Below, one piece after another: positions 9,627 through 18,343 of a DNA stretch of 64,000 bases; the stretch's first letter is position 1; each line of letters begins with the position of its first letter. The translations under genes and the position numbers were made by a program. Source of the stretch: Microbacterium aurantiacum (GTDB taxonomy: Bacteria > Actinomycetota > Actinomycetes > Actinomycetales > Microbacteriaceae); contig NZ_JAJPDW010000001.1 in the NCBI RefSeq assembly GCF_021654035.1, positions 992,001 through 1,056,000 on the forward strand. The letters run 5' to 3'. Under the pieces are notes generated by a model. That model saw only the letters and a list, made by a program, of their open reading frames with translations, made no database searches and was not told the origin of the DNA.

Positions 9627-9648
9627 GTCGGGTGACGAATGTGTGAAC
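9627..9648 (-). promoter_or_regulatory. PHO-box-like direct repeat before ppk
   Basis: Read toward ppk the site is GTTCACACATT then CGTCACCCGAC. Units are 11 bp, with one and two mismatches to GTTCACC. It fills most of the 43-bp gap between the glnR stop and the ppk GTG. Phosphate control of ppk through PhoP is known in Streptomyces. The position would suit a leaderless or very short-leader transcript. Confidence 0.5.
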
Positions 9649-9658
9649 GGATGCCGCC

Positions 9659-10357
9659 TCAGGCGCCGGTGGTCTCGCGGGCCGCCGGGAGCTGATCCTC
9701 TTCGTACACGTTGAAGCGGTAGCCGACGTTGCGGACGGTGCCGATGAGCTGCTCCAGGTCGCCGAGCTTGGCCCGGAGGCGTCGGACGTGGACGTCGACG
9801 GTGCGCGTCCCTCCGAAGTAGTCGTAGCCCCACACCTCGCTCAGCAGCTGCTCGCGCGTGAAGACCCGCGACGGGTGCGTGGCGAAGAAGTGGAGGAGCT
9901 GGAACTCCTTGTACGTCAGATCCAGCGGCTTGCCGTGCACCTTGGCGGAGTAGGAGGACTCGTCGATGGTGATGCCCGAGGTCTGGATGCGGGTCGACAC
10001 CTGCTCCGAGTTCTGACGTCCCACGGCCAGCCGGACGCGGGCATCCACCTCCGCGGGACCGGCGGTGACGAGGATGACGTCGTCCACGCCCCAGTCGGGG
10101 GAGACGGCGGTGAGGCCGCCCTCGGTGACGATGAGGATGAGCGGGGCGTCGAGCCCGGTGGTGTTGAGGATCTTGCACAGCGACTTCGCGCCGACGAGGT
10201 CCACGCGCGCGTCGACGAAGATGATGTCGGCGCTGGGTGCGTTCACCAGCTGCGCCGGCTCAGCGGGGATCTGGCGCACCCGATGGCTGAGCAGCTCGAG
10301 CGCGGGCAGGGCGGGGCCGCCGCCGTGTGCGGAGCTGAGGACGAGCAGCTGGGCCAA
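9659..10357 (-). CDS. glnR: GlnR-type OmpR-family nitrogen regulator
   Basis: A 232-aa protein with an atypical receiver domain (about 1-115, containing [12 protein letters not shown] and [12 protein letters not shown]) and a C-terminal winged helix ([40 protein letters not shown]). The conserved [22 protein letters not shown] stretch and receiver match the GlnR subgroup, which controls nitrogen assimilation genes without a cognate kinase. The TTG at 10357 ([10 protein letters not shown]) is chosen because GAAGG precedes it and GlnR proteins start there; the open frame upstream is spurious. A gene for a membrane protein diverges upstream. Confidence 0.9.
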   Translation of the reverse strand: MAQLLVLSSAHGGGPALPALELLSHRVRQIPAEPAQLVNAPSADIIFVDARVDLVGAKSLCKILNTTGLDAPLILIVTEGGLTAVSPDWGVDDVILVTAGPAEVDARVRLAVGRQNSEQVSTRIQTSGITIDESSYSAKVHGKPLDLTYKEFQLLHFFATHPSRVFTREQLLSEVWGYDYFGGTRTVDVHVRRLRAKLGDLEQLIGTVRNVGYRFNVYEEDQLPAARETTGA

Positions 10358-10483
10358 AAGTCGCCTTCCGGGCTCTTCGGGGAATGCATCGTGCGCGATC
10401 AGTCTAGGACGTTCGCGCGAACTGTCCTGCGCCGACCCCCGTCGGGGGTGCACACGCGGAGCGTCGTGGGAGACAATAGCGGG

Positions 10484-10774
10484 ATGACCGTGACCGACAC
10501 CCTTCCGCGTCGTTCGCGCGCCGGCATCCTCTCCGTGTGGATCGCCGCCGCCGTGGCGGGACTCGCGATCGGCCTCTTCGTCCCGTCGGACCTGCGTGCG
10601 GCGTGGATGGCTGTCGCCCTCGGCGCGTGCCTGCTGCTCGCCTTCGCGGTCCAGCTCGCCGGCGGTCGCTCGCACGGATTCACGGTGCGGGTCGCGGCGA
10701 GCGTCGTCGGCGCCCTCGCCGTGCTCGGGATCGTCAGCCTCGGATTCGGGCTGGCGGCGGTCGTGCCGGGCTAA
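10484..10774 (+). CDS. Small membrane protein, 96 aa
   Basis: A short N-terminus [14 protein letters not shown] is followed by three predicted membrane spans (about 15-32, 38-58, 68-92). I do not recognise a named family. It is divergent from glnR with a 126-bp shared promoter region, and leads a run with the 37-aa gene, the nitrobindin and ygfZ-like genes, which suggests one transcription unit. Confidence 0.75.
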   Translation: MTVTDTLPRRSRAGILSVWIAAAVAGLAIGLFVPSDLRAAWMAVALGACLLLAFAVQLAGGRSHGFTVRVAASVVGALAVLGIVSLGFGLAAVVPG

Positions 10775-10783
10775 AGTAGCGTC

Positions 10784-10897
10784 ATGGACCTTCTCGCGCT
10801 CGAAATCTTCTTCCTGGGGCTTCTGGGCCTGGCATCGGTGGGGATCGTGTTCGTCTCCGGCGTGGTGGTGAAGAACCTCTACCGCGGCCAGCGCTGA
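10784..10897 (+). CDS. Very small membrane protein, 37 aa
   Basis: ATG 10784 opens [20 protein letters not shown] and the protein ends in a basic tail NLYRGQR. It is one hydrophobic helix with a positive C-terminus. It lies 9 bases after the preceding stop and 10 bases before the nitrobindin gene, so it is within the operon. Codon use is normal. No function can be assigned; the tight spacing supports a real gene. Confidence 0.6.
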   Translation: MDLLALEIFFLGLLGLASVGIVFVSGVVVKNLYRGQR

Positions 10898-10907
10898 GCA
10901 GGGCGTC

Positions 10908-11504
10908 GTGATCGAGCTCCCGACCGACCTGCCCGCCGACCTCGTCCCCCTCTCCTGGCTCATCGGAGTGTGGGAGGGGAGCGGCGTCATCGACTACGCG
11001 GGAGGCGGTCTGTCGGGCGAGTTCACGCACCGCGTGAGCTTCAGCCACGACGGCGGCGACTACCTGAACTACTCGGCCTCCGCATGGATCGACCGCGAGG
11101 ACGGCGGCCGGACGGCGCTCGTGTCCGAGGTCGGATACTGGCGGCTGTCGCGGAACGCCGGTGACGCGGACCCGGGTCCCGCCCTCCTTCCTCCGACGGC
11201 ATCCGCGGAGCCCCGGACCGTCGAAGACGTGGAGCGGCTGCGCAACGACGCGGACGGGTTCGACATCGAGGCGGCGATCGTGCACTCCGATGGGATCAGC
11301 GAGCTCTACCTCGGCCAGATCCGCGGCCCGCGGATCGACTTGGCCACCGACGCCGTCGTCCGTCCCGCGACGGCCAAGGCCTACGCGGCCGCGACGCGCA
11401 TGTACGGGCTGGTCGACGGCCATCTGCTGTGGGCGTGGGACATCGCCGCCCTGGGCCACGAACTCGCCTCCCACGCCTCCGCGCGCCTGGCGAAGGTCGC
11501 CTGA
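10908..11504 (+). CDS. Nitrobindin / FABP-like heme-binding protein
   Basis: A 198-aa beta-barrel protein of the DUF1794 nitrobindin family. The diagnostic motif near the N-terminus is LIGVWEGSG, and the later [21 protein letters not shown] segment carries the region where the heme-ligand His is expected. Family members bind ferric heme and are linked to NO or peroxynitrite chemistry. The start is GTG 10908, and the gene overlaps the following ygfZ-like gene by one base (TGATG). An equivalent gene lies near glnR and pabC in Mycobacterium. Confidence 0.85.
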   Translation: MIELPTDLPADLVPLSWLIGVWEGSGVIDYAGGGLSGEFTHRVSFSHDGGDYLNYSASAWIDREDGGRTALVSEVGYWRLSRNAGDADPGPALLPPTASAEPRTVEDVERLRNDADGFDIEAAIVHSDGISELYLGQIRGPRIDLATDAVVRPATAKAYAAATRMYGLVDGHLLWAWDIAALGHELASHASARLAKVA

Positions 11505-12616
11505 TGGCCCACGCCGCCCCCTTCTCCGCCGTTCCCGGCGCCGTGATCGTCGACGACGTCCTCCAGCACGTCGGGAATCCGATGGGCGAGCAGCGCGCCC
11601 TCGCCCGCGGTACCGCGCTGGCGCCGCTGGGTGATCGCGCGGTGATCGCCGTGGACGGCGAGGACCGGCTCACCTGGCTCGACTCCCTGACCTCGCAGGC
11701 ACTCGCTCGGCTCGCGCCGGGGGAGTCCACCGAACTCCTCGTGCTCGATCCGCAGGGGCGCATCGAGCACGTCGCCGCCGTGGTGGACGACGGAGCGACC
11801 GCGTGGCTCATCGTCGATCGCGCCGACGCCGAGGGTCTCCTCGCCTGGCTCACCCGGATGCGGTTCCGTCTGCGCGTCCAGCCGAGATCAGCGGATGCCG
11901 AGGTCGCCGTCATCGGCGGTTCCCCCGACGCGATCTCCCGGGTGGCCCCCGCCGCGCCCGCCGGCACGCCTTTGGTCTGGCATGACCCGTGGCCGGCGAT
12001 CACCCCGGGAGGACACGGATACGCCTCCGTCGATCCGCATCCGGGCTCCGAGCGGCGCTGGGCCGAGGCCCTGGTCGCGATCGACGAGCTTGATCGGATC
12101 GCCGCGGACGCGGCATCCGGTGTCGTCGATCTCGCCGGCGTCGTCGCCGCGGACGCGCTGCGGGTGGCCGCATGGCGACCGCGCTGGTCCGGAGAGGTGG
12201 ACGAGCGCGCCATCCCGCACGAATCCGACTGGATGCGCACCGCGGTGCACCTGTCGAAAGGCTGCTACCGGGGGCAGGAGACGGTGGCCAAGGTGCACAA
12301 CCTCGGGCACCCGCCCCGCCGGATGGTCGCCCTGCAGCTCGACGGCAGCGATGCCGCCCTTCCCGAGCGTGGTGCAGTCGTCCGTCGCGACGGGGACGAG
12401 GTCGGAGTCGTCACATCGGCGGCGCGTCATTTCGAAGAGGGCCCCATCGCCCTTGCGGTGCTCCGACGCGGGGTGCCGGTGGATGCGGCGCTGACCGTCG
12501 ACGTCGAGGGCGCGCAGATCGCGGCCGCGCAGGAGGTCATCGTCCCGCCGGATGCCGGAGCCACGGCGAACGTGCCGCGGATCACCCGGCTGTCGCGTCG
12601 CGCACGGGCGACGTGA
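11504..12616 (+). CDS. ygfZ: YgfZ/GcvT-family folate-binding protein
   Basis: A 370-aa member of the YgfZ group, proposed to use folate in the repair or maturation of Fe-S proteins. The signature motif KGCYRGQE is present (LSKGCYRGQETVAKVHN), which separates it from the GcvT aminomethyltransferase. ATG 11504 overlaps the nitrobindin stop by one base, and the gene overlaps the FUSC gene by GTGA at its end, so translation is coupled on both sides. Confidence 0.88.
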   Translation: MAHAAPFSAVPGAVIVDDVLQHVGNPMGEQRALARGTALAPLGDRAVIAVDGEDRLTWLDSLTSQALARLAPGESTELLVLDPQGRIEHVAAVVDDGATAWLIVDRADAEGLLAWLTRMRFRLRVQPRSADAEVAVIGGSPDAISRVAPAAPAGTPLVWHDPWPAITPGGHGYASVDPHPGSERRWAEALVAIDELDRIAADAASGVVDLAGVVAADALRVAAWRPRWSGEVDERAIPHESDWMRTAVHLSKGCYRGQETVAKVHNLGHPPRRMVALQLDGSDAALPERGAVVRRDGDEVGVVTSAARHFEEGPIALAVLRRGVPVDAALTVDVEGAQIAAAQEVIVPPDAGATANVPRITRLSRRARAT

Positions 12617-13767
12617 GCCCGCGGCGCGGTTCCGGGCGAGGCCCCGGCGCTGCCGATGCCGATCCGCAGGGCCCCGCCCCGGTGACGCTGCCGATCCGCA
12701 CGGGCTGGCAGGCGCGCCTGGATCCGACGCCGGCGCTCCGGCGCGTGCGGGACTCCGCAATCCCGATCGCGCAGATCGTGGTGGCCGCCACGGCCGCGTA
12801 CGCGGTCGCCGCCTACGTCTTCGGTCATCCCGCGCCGCTCCTGGCCGCGACCGTGACCGTGTCGAGCCTCGGGCTCGTGCGCGACGCGCGCCCGCGCCGC
12901 GTCCTCGAGACCGTGATCGGAATGCTCGTGGGCATCATCGTCGCCGAGCTCCTCCTTCTGGTGGCGGGATCGGGGTGGTGGCAGCTCGCTCTCGCCCTCG
13001 GCGTGACCCTCGTCGTCGCCCGCTTCCTCTCTGCGCAGGCCTCGTTCGCGATCGCGGCCGCCATCCAGTCGCTGATCGTGATGATCGTCCCCGCCAACGC
13101 GCCTTTCCTGCGGCTCGTGGACGGTCTCATCGGCGGTGTGGCGGCGCTGCTCGCGACCGCGCTCATCCCGCGCGACACGGTGCGCATCGAGGTGCGCGAT
13201 GCGCGGGCCGTGCTGGGGGCGATCGAGGGGGCCGGGACCGCGCTCGTCCAGGCCCTGCGCCGCGGCGACCGGCGCCGCGCCGAACGCGGTCTCGAGAAGG
13301 CCCGGGCGATCCAGCCGATCGCGGACGGGTGGCGGGCGTCGGTCGAGTCGGGCCTCGCGATCGCGCGGATCTCCCCGTTCCTGCGCCGCCAGCGATCGGA
13401 GCTCGCGCGCCACGAACGCGTGCGGGAGTCGGTGGAGCTGGCCGGGAGGAACCTGCGTGTCATCGCCCGGCGCGTGGTCTACCTCTGCGACGACGGGGTG
13501 CCCCGCCCGGTGGCCGCCGACATCCTCGCCGAGACCCTCCGGGCGGTCCGGGTGCTCACCGACGCCCTGGACGACATCTCGCTCGAGCCTGTCGCGCGGT
13601 CGCAGCTCGCCGCCGTCGCCGCCCACCTCGACCCCGCCAAGGTGACACCCGGCGCGTCCCTCGGGGATCAGAACCTCATCGCCGCCATCCGGCCGTTCGT
13701 GGTCGACCTCCTGGTCGCCACCGGGATGCCGCCGGAGGACGCCCGCGCGGCGGTCCCGCGCATCTGA
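12613..13767 (+). CDS. FUSC/aromatic acid exporter family membrane protein
   Basis: A 384-aa protein with a disordered N-terminus, five to six membrane spans (about residues 50-175) and a long C-terminal cytoplasmic helical domain rich in Arg/Ala/Leu. This is the layout of the FUSC/ArAE-type half-transporters. GTG 12613 gives a 4-base GTGA overlap with ygfZ; the GTG at 12682 (VTLPIRTGW) is an alternative. The substrate is unknown. It ends just before the convergent methyltransferase. Confidence 0.75.
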   Translation: MSPRRGSGRGPGAADADPQGPAPVTLPIRTGWQARLDPTPALRRVRDSAIPIAQIVVAATAAYAVAAYVFGHPAPLLAATVTVSSLGLVRDARPRRVLETVIGMLVGIIVAELLLLVAGSGWWQLALALGVTLVVARFLSAQASFAIAAAIQSLIVMIVPANAPFLRLVDGLIGGVAALLATALIPRDTVRIEVRDARAVLGAIEGAGTALVQALRRGDRRRAERGLEKARAIQPIADGWRASVESGLAIARISPFLRRQRSELARHERVRESVELAGRNLRVIARRVVYLCDDGVPRPVAADILAETLRAVRVLTDALDDISLEPVARSQLAAVAAHLDPAKVTPGASLGDQNLIAAIRPFVVDLLVATGMPPEDARAAVPRI

Positions 13768-13784
13768 TCCGCAGCGGTCGACCG

Positions 13785-14609
13785 TCAGCCGGGCGCGACG
13801 GCGTCCCACGCGACGGTGATCTCACCGAGTCGAGCGCGGCGGCGCTCGCGCACCGGCCAGTCCTGTGCCGCGACGGCGTCCACGGCCGCGACCCAGCGCT
13901 GTCTCGGTCCGAAGGCGCCGAGGCCGGCGGCTCGCTCCCACTCGGCGTCGAGCGCGGCGAGGAAGCGGTGCACGCCTTCGCCCGGCACGTTGCGGTGGAT
14001 GAGCGCCTTCGGCAGCCGCTCCGCCGCCACGAGGGGCGAATGCAGCTCCTCCAGGCGGAGGGAGAGCGTGAGGGTCCGGGGGAGGGCATCGGGGCCCACT
14101 GCGATCCACGCGCACACGCGCCCGCGCTCGTCGCACGTGCCTTCGACGAGCAGCCCGTCCGGTGCGAGTCGTCCGGCCATCTGCGACCACGCCGCCGCGA
14201 CATCCGTCTCGTCGTACTGGCGCAGCACGTTCATCGCGCGGATGATCCCGGCCGCGCGGCCGTGGGGAAGCGGCACCTCGAAGCCGCCGCGCGCGAAATC
14301 CACGCGTGCGTCCGGGGCGAACGCCGTCCCGCCCGCCTGTACCTCGGCGAGCTGGCCTCGGGCGCGCTCCACGCGCTCCGGATCGATCTCCAGCCCGAGG
14401 ACCTCGACGTCAGGCCGGGTGCGGGCCAGACGCGCGTGCAGCTCGAGCGCGGTCACGCCGCTGGCCCCGTAGCCGAGGTCGACCACGAGCGGATCGGCAA
14501 GACGGCGCAGCTCCGTGCGCGTGGCGATCCAGCGGTCGACGCGGCGGAGTCGATTGGTGTGGGTGGTCCCGCGCGTGATGCGGCCCACGGGACCGCGAGC
14601 GGGAGCCAT
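13785..14609 (-). CDS. Class I SAM-dependent methyltransferase-like protein
   Basis: A 274-aa Rossmann protein. Motif I is VVDLGYGASGVTALEL, slightly changed from the usual DxGxGxG, and motif II acid is in VLGLEIDPERVERA. ATG 14609 (MAPARGPVG) is preferred over the upstream ATG at 14690, which lies across the gpmA start. It diverges from gpmA by 79 bp. The substrate is not evident; the altered glycine loop leaves open that it binds SAM weakly. Confidence 0.75.
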   Translation of the reverse strand: MAPARGPVGRITRGTTHTNRLRRVDRWIATRTELRRLADPLVVDLGYGASGVTALELHARLARTRPDVEVLGLEIDPERVERARGQLAEVQAGGTAFAPDARVDFARGGFEVPLPHGRAAGIIRAMNVLRQYDETDVAAAWSQMAGRLAPDGLLVEGTCDERGRVCAWIAVGPDALPRTLTLSLRLEELHSPLVAAERLPKALIHRNVPGEGVHRFLAALDAEWERAAGLGAFGPRQRWVAAVDAVAAQDWPVRERRRARLGEITVAWDAVAPG

Positions 14610-14688
14610 CCGTCCATCATGACAGCGGGGTGTCGGTGAGACCGTCTCCGGCCGGGAGGCGATGGATGCGCCCGATATCATGGGGCGC

Positions 14689-15438
14689 ATGACTGCGCCT
14701 CACACGCTGATCCTCCTCCGCCACGGCCAGAGCGAGTGGAACGAGCTCAACCTCTTCACCGGCTGGGTCGACGTCCGCCTGACCGAGCAGGGCAAGGCCG
14801 AGGCCGCTCGCGGCGGCTCGCTGCTCGCCGAGGCGGGTCTCCTCCCCGATATCCTCCACACCTCCCTCCTGAGCCGCGCGATCCAGACCGCGAACATCGC
14901 CCTGGACGCCGCCGACCGCCTCTGGATCCCGGTGACCCGCTCGTGGCGTCTGAACGAGCGTCACTACGGCGCCCTGCAGGGCAAGGACAAGGCCCAGACG
15001 CTCGAGGAGTTCGGTCAGGAGCAGTTCATGCTCTGGCGCCGTTCGTTCGACGTGCCGCCGCCCGAGCTCGCCGATGACAGCGAGTGGAGCCAGGTGGGCG
15101 ACCCCCGTTATGCGGGCATCGACGGGGACGTCCCCCGCACCGAGTCGCTCAAGCTCGTGATCGACCGTCTGCTCCCGTACTGGGACGAGGTGATCGCGCC
15201 CGACCTGCGCTCCGGGAAGACCGTGCTCGTCACCGCCCACGGCAATTCGCTCCGCGGGCTCGTGAAGCACCTCGAGGGCATCAGCGACGCCGACATCGCC
15301 GAGCTCAACATCCCCACCGGCATCCCGCTGGTCTACCGCCTCGACGAGAACCTCGTCCCCCTCGGTCCGGGCGAGTACCTCGACCCCGAGGCCGCGGCGG
15401 CGGGAGCTGCGGCCGTCGCCAACCAGGGCAAGAACTGA
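14689..15438 (+). CDS. gpmA: 2,3-bisphosphoglycerate-dependent phosphoglycerate mutase
   Basis: A 249-aa glycolytic enzyme interconverting 3- and 2-phosphoglycerate. It has the phosphohistidine motif [12 protein letters not shown], the family pattern [15 protein letters not shown], the [16 protein letters not shown] substrate loop and the second catalytic His in [17 protein letters not shown]. The ATG at 14689 gives the standard N-terminus; the open frame begins 27 bases earlier. A strong bidirectional terminator follows. Confidence 0.96.
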   Translation: MTAPHTLILLRHGQSEWNELNLFTGWVDVRLTEQGKAEAARGGSLLAEAGLLPDILHTSLLSRAIQTANIALDAADRLWIPVTRSWRLNERHYGALQGKDKAQTLEEFGQEQFMLWRRSFDVPPPELADDSEWSQVGDPRYAGIDGDVPRTESLKLVIDRLLPYWDEVIAPDLRSGKTVLVTAHGNSLRGLVKHLEGISDADIAELNIPTGIPLVYRLDENLVPLGPGEYLDPEAAAAGAAAVANQGKN

Positions 15439-15442
15439 CCTG

Positions 15443-15495
15443 ACGAACGACGGAGCCGGATGCCTCTTCCCGAGGCATCCGGCTCCGTCGTTCGT
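15443..15495. terminator. Bidirectional terminator between gpmA and phoU
   Basis: A perfect 24-bp inverted repeat, arms 15443-15466 and 15472-15495, with a 5-base loop. It lies between the convergent ends of gpmA (15438) and phoU (15504), so it can serve both. There is no long T-tract, as is common in actinobacteria. Confidence 0.9.
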
Positions 15496-15503
15496 TCGGG
15501 CGG

Positions 15504-16196
15504 TCAGGCGAGCCCGGTCACGGTCTCCGTCGCGACGTCCAGCGCGCCGGTGGGGGCGGTCCAGTCACCGGTGGAGAGGTAGGCGACCTTTTTGGCCACC
15601 GACACCGCGTGGTCGGCGAAGCGCTCGTGGTACCGGCTCGCGAGGGTGGCATCCACGGTCGCGGCCGCCTCCCCCTGCCAGCTGTCGCTGAGGACCTTCT
15701 CGAAGACCGCGACGTGCAGGTCGTCGAGGTCGTCGTCGGCGTTGCGGATCTCTTCGACGAGGGCGAGCTCCTGCGTGCGCAGCAGCTCGGTGAGGCGGCG
15801 GGCGACCTCGACGTCGAGCTCGCCCATCTTCAGGAACGTCGACTTCAGTCCCTTGGGGATGGCCCGCTCCGGGAAGCGCATGCGGGTGAGCTGTGCGATG
15901 TGCTCTGCGATGTCGCCCATCCGCTCGAGCGACGCCGACATCCGCAGCGCGCTGACCACGATGCGCAGGTCGCGCGCGACCGGCTGCTGGCGGGCGAGGA
16001 TCTCGATGGCCATCTCGTCGAGGGCGAGGGCCTTCTCGTCGATGACCGCGTCGGCGTCGATGACCTCTTCGGCCAGGGCGACGTCGCTCGTGCCGAAGGC
16101 GCGGGTGGCTTTGTCGATGGCGATGGTGACGAGCTCGGAGATCTCGACGAGGCGGTTCTGCACGTCCTCGAGGGACTGGTGGAAGACTTCGCGCAT
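15504..16196 (-). CDS. phoU: Phosphate signalling regulator PhoU
   Basis: A 230-aa all-helical protein with two PhoU repeats, recognised from MREVFHQSLEDVQNRLVEIS, the RDLRIVVSALRMSASLERMGDIAEHIAQ block and the second-repeat HERFADHAVSVAKKV. It is expected to link the Pst transporter to SenX3 and keep the kinase silent when phosphate is plentiful. It diverges from senX3-regX3 over a 167-bp region that holds PHO-box-like repeats facing phoU. Confidence 0.95.
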   Translation of the reverse strand: MREVFHQSLEDVQNRLVEISELVTIAIDKATRAFGTSDVALAEEVIDADAVIDEKALALDEMAIEILARQQPVARDLRIVVSALRMSASLERMGDIAEHIAQLTRMRFPERAIPKGLKSTFLKMGELDVEVARRLTELLRTQELALVEEIRNADDDLDDLHVAVFEKVLSDSWQGEAAATVDATLASRYHERFADHAVSVAKKVAYLSTGDWTAPTGALDVATETVTGLA

Positions 16197-16262
16197 CCGT
16201 GGGACCTTTCTGGATTCCGGGCAGGCGTGCGCCTGGCGGCGCTGGCGATCATCACCGGCGAA

Positions 16263-16291
16263 GGTTAACGGGCGGTGCCTGCCCGGTGAAT
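16263..16291 (-). promoter_or_regulatory. Candidate three-unit PHO box between phoU and senX3
   Basis: On the + strand three heptamers recur at exact 11-bp spacing: GGTTAAC (16263), GGTGCCT (16274) and GGTGAAT (16285). They are imperfect matches to GGTGAAC, the complement of GTTCACC. The outer two have one mismatch and the middle one is weak. The orientation is toward phoU. Confidence 0.5.
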
Positions 16292-16363
16292 AGTACCCGC
16301 ACCCCCGGACGGTGCTCGGGAGGCCGTCCGCGCGGAGCGCGCCGGCACCCTTACGCTGTGACC

Positions 16364-17599
16364 ATGGATTCGCTGCAGCTCGCGCTGCTCGCCCTCCTCG
16401 CCGGCATCGTCATCGGGGGCTCTCTCGCCGCACTCGTGGTGACCTCGCTCCGGGTGCGGGATCGGGCCCGGGCTGAGACGTCCCGCGAGATCCCCGAGGG
16501 GGTTCGAGAGGTCCTCCAGGGGATGGATGACGCCGCTCTCGTCGTGGACGCCTCCTTCACGGTGCTCGCCCTGTCGCCGTCCGCCGCCTCGTTCAACTTC
16601 GCGCGCGGCGGGTCTCTCGCCAGCGAAGAGCTCCGGGACGCGATCCGGGCGATCCGCGGCGGCCAGTCCTCCTGGTCCGGGTCGCTCCGCCTTCAGCGCG
16701 GCGCGCCGCCGGCCGAGCCTCGGCTCGTCGCCGCGCGGGCGACCCGCATCTCCCCGCGGCTCACCCTGCTCGTTCTGCACGACATCACCGAGCGGGAGCG
16801 CGTCGAGCAGATGCGCCGGGACTTCGTGGCGAACACCAGCCACGAGCTGAAGACGCCCGTGGGAGCGGTGAGCCTCCTCGCCGAGGCGATCGAGTCCGCC
16901 GCGGACGATCCGCCCCAGGTGCGGATCTTCGCCACCCGGCTCTCCGCGGAGGCGTCGCGCCTGGCGCAGCTGACCTCGCGCATCCTGAACCTGTCGCGCC
17001 TGCAGGCCTCCGATGAGCTCACGGACGAGCGTGACGTCGCCATCGACGAGGTCGTCGCCTCCGCTGTCGACGCCAACGCGATCCTCGCGGATTCCGCGGG
17101 GGTCAGTGTCGTGCGCGGAGGCGAGCGCGGTCTGTACGTGCGCGGCGACGCCCAGGTGCTCGGTGAAGCGGTCGGGAACCTCATCGCCAACGCCATCGCC
17201 TATTCGCCGCGCGGATCCAAGGTCGGCGTCGGGATCACCCTGACCGACGCCGTCGTGGAGATCGCGGTCACCGACCGCGGCATCGGCATCGCCGAGGGCG
17301 ATCAGGAACGCGTCTTCGAACGGTTCTACCGTGCCGATCCGGCTCGTGCCCGGCGCACCGGGGGGACGGGGCTCGGCCTCGCCATCGTCAAGCACGCGGT
17401 CCAGCGCCACGGCGGCGAGGTCCGGCTGTGGTCGCGCCCGGGCCGCGGCTCGACCTTCACCATCCGACTGCCGGCCGTCGACGCCCCCGTCGACGACCGC
17501 CCCGAGCGACCGGACCGCCGCCCCAAGCGCGCGCGCAAGGTCGCCACGACCGTGCCGGCGGCTTCGCCGTCGCGCATCGAGAACGGAGACACCGCATGA
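16364..17599 (+). CDS. senX3: SenX3-type sensor histidine kinase
   Basis: A 411-aa kinase with one N-terminal membrane span (LALLALLAGIVIGGSLAALVV), a PAS-like domain (about 45-145), HisKA with the phosphorylated His in NTSHELKTPVGAV, and HATPase with N box GNLIANAIAYSP, G1 VTDRGIGIA and G2 GGTGLGLAIVKH. The single-span-plus-PAS layout is that of SenX3, which reads Pst/PhoU state rather than an external ligand. The start is ATG 16364, or GTG 16358 two codons earlier. It overlaps regX3 by ATGA. Confidence 0.93.
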   Translation: MDSLQLALLALLAGIVIGGSLAALVVTSLRVRDRARAETSREIPEGVREVLQGMDDAALVVDASFTVLALSPSAASFNFARGGSLASEELRDAIRAIRGGQSSWSGSLRLQRGAPPAEPRLVAARATRISPRLTLLVLHDITERERVEQMRRDFVANTSHELKTPVGAVSLLAEAIESAADDPPQVRIFATRLSAEASRLAQLTSRILNLSRLQASDELTDERDVAIDEVVASAVDANAILADSAGVSVVRGGERGLYVRGDAQVLGEAVGNLIANAIAYSPRGSKVGVGITLTDAVVEIAVTDRGIGIAEGDQERVFERFYRADPARARRTGGTGLGLAIVKHAVQRHGGEVRLWSRPGRGSTFTIRLPAVDAPVDDRPERPDRRPKRARKVATTVPAASPSRIENGDTA

Positions 17600-18279
17600 C
17601 CGCCGTCCTGATCGTGGAGGACGAGCCCGACCTCGCCGACCCGTTGGCCTATCTCCTGCGGCGCGAGGGCTACGACGTGGAGATCGCCGAGGACGGACCC
17701 GCCGCGCTCGCCGCCTTCCGCGAGCGCGGGGCCGACATCGTGCTGCTGGACCTCATGCTGCCCGGGATGCCGGGGACGGAGGTCTGCCGCCAGATCCGCT
17801 CCAGCGCGACCGTCCCGATCGTGATGCTCACCGCCAAGGACTCCGAGGTGGACATCGTGGTGGGTCTGGAGCTCGGTGCCGACGATTACGTCACCAAGCC
17901 GTACTCGTCGCGCGAGCTCCTCGCGCGGATGCGTGCCGTCCTGCGGCGCTTCTCCCAGCGGGAAGACGAGCTCGACGAACGGGTCCTGGAGGGCGGACGC
18001 GTCGTCCTCGACATCGACCGGCACACGGTGGCCGTCGACGGACGCGAGATCAACATGCCGCTCAAGGAGTTCGAGCTCCTCGAGGTCCTGATGCGCAACG
18101 CCGGCCGGGTCCTCACCCGCGGTCAGCTGATCGACCGCGTGTGGGGCAGCGACTACTTCGGCGACACCAAGACGCTGGACGTCCACATCAAGCGCATCCG
18201 CTCGCGGATCGAGGAGAATCCCGGCTCGCCCACGATGCTGGTCACCGTGCGCGGGCTCGGCTACCGCTTCGAGGGCTGA
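17596..18279 (+). CDS. regX3: RegX3-type response regulator
   Basis: A 227-aa OmpR-family regulator. The receiver has acidic VEDEP, the phosphorylated Asp in DIVLLDLMLPGMPG, Thr in MLTAKD and Lys in YVTKPYS. The winged helix contains MPLKEFELLEVLMRNAG and GDTKTLDVHIKRIRSRIEE. Its length matches RegX3. It is the expected DNA-binding partner for the PHO boxes at pstS, phoU and ppk. ATG 17596 overlaps the senX3 stop by 4 bases. Confidence 0.95.
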   Translation: MTAVLIVEDEPDLADPLAYLLRREGYDVEIAEDGPAALAAFRERGADIVLLDLMLPGMPGTEVCRQIRSSATVPIVMLTAKDSEVDIVVGLELGADDYVTKPYSSRELLARMRAVLRRFSQREDELDERVLEGGRVVLDIDRHTVAVDGREINMPLKEFELLEVLMRNAGRVLTRGQLIDRVWGSDYFGDTKTLDVHIKRIRSRIEENPGSPTMLVTVRGLGYRFEG

Positions 18280-18297
18280 CCCGGACCGCTACGACGA

Positions 18298-18335
18298 CGA
18301 AGGGGCCGGCATCCGCGTGGATGCCGGCCCCTTCG
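18298..18335. terminator. Terminator after regX3
   Basis: A perfect 17-bp inverted repeat (arms 18298-18314 and 18319-18335; core AGGGGCCGGCATCC) with loop GCGT. It lies between the convergent ends of regX3 and the lipoprotein gene and can serve both. Confidence 0.9.
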
Positions 18336-18343
18336 TGTGCGCG

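Noticed and set aside
9659..10990. A 443-codon version of GlnR with a long N-terminus
   Set aside because: The extra part is antisense to the 10484-10990 genes; the TTG at 10357 matches the GlnR family start and has a ribosome site.
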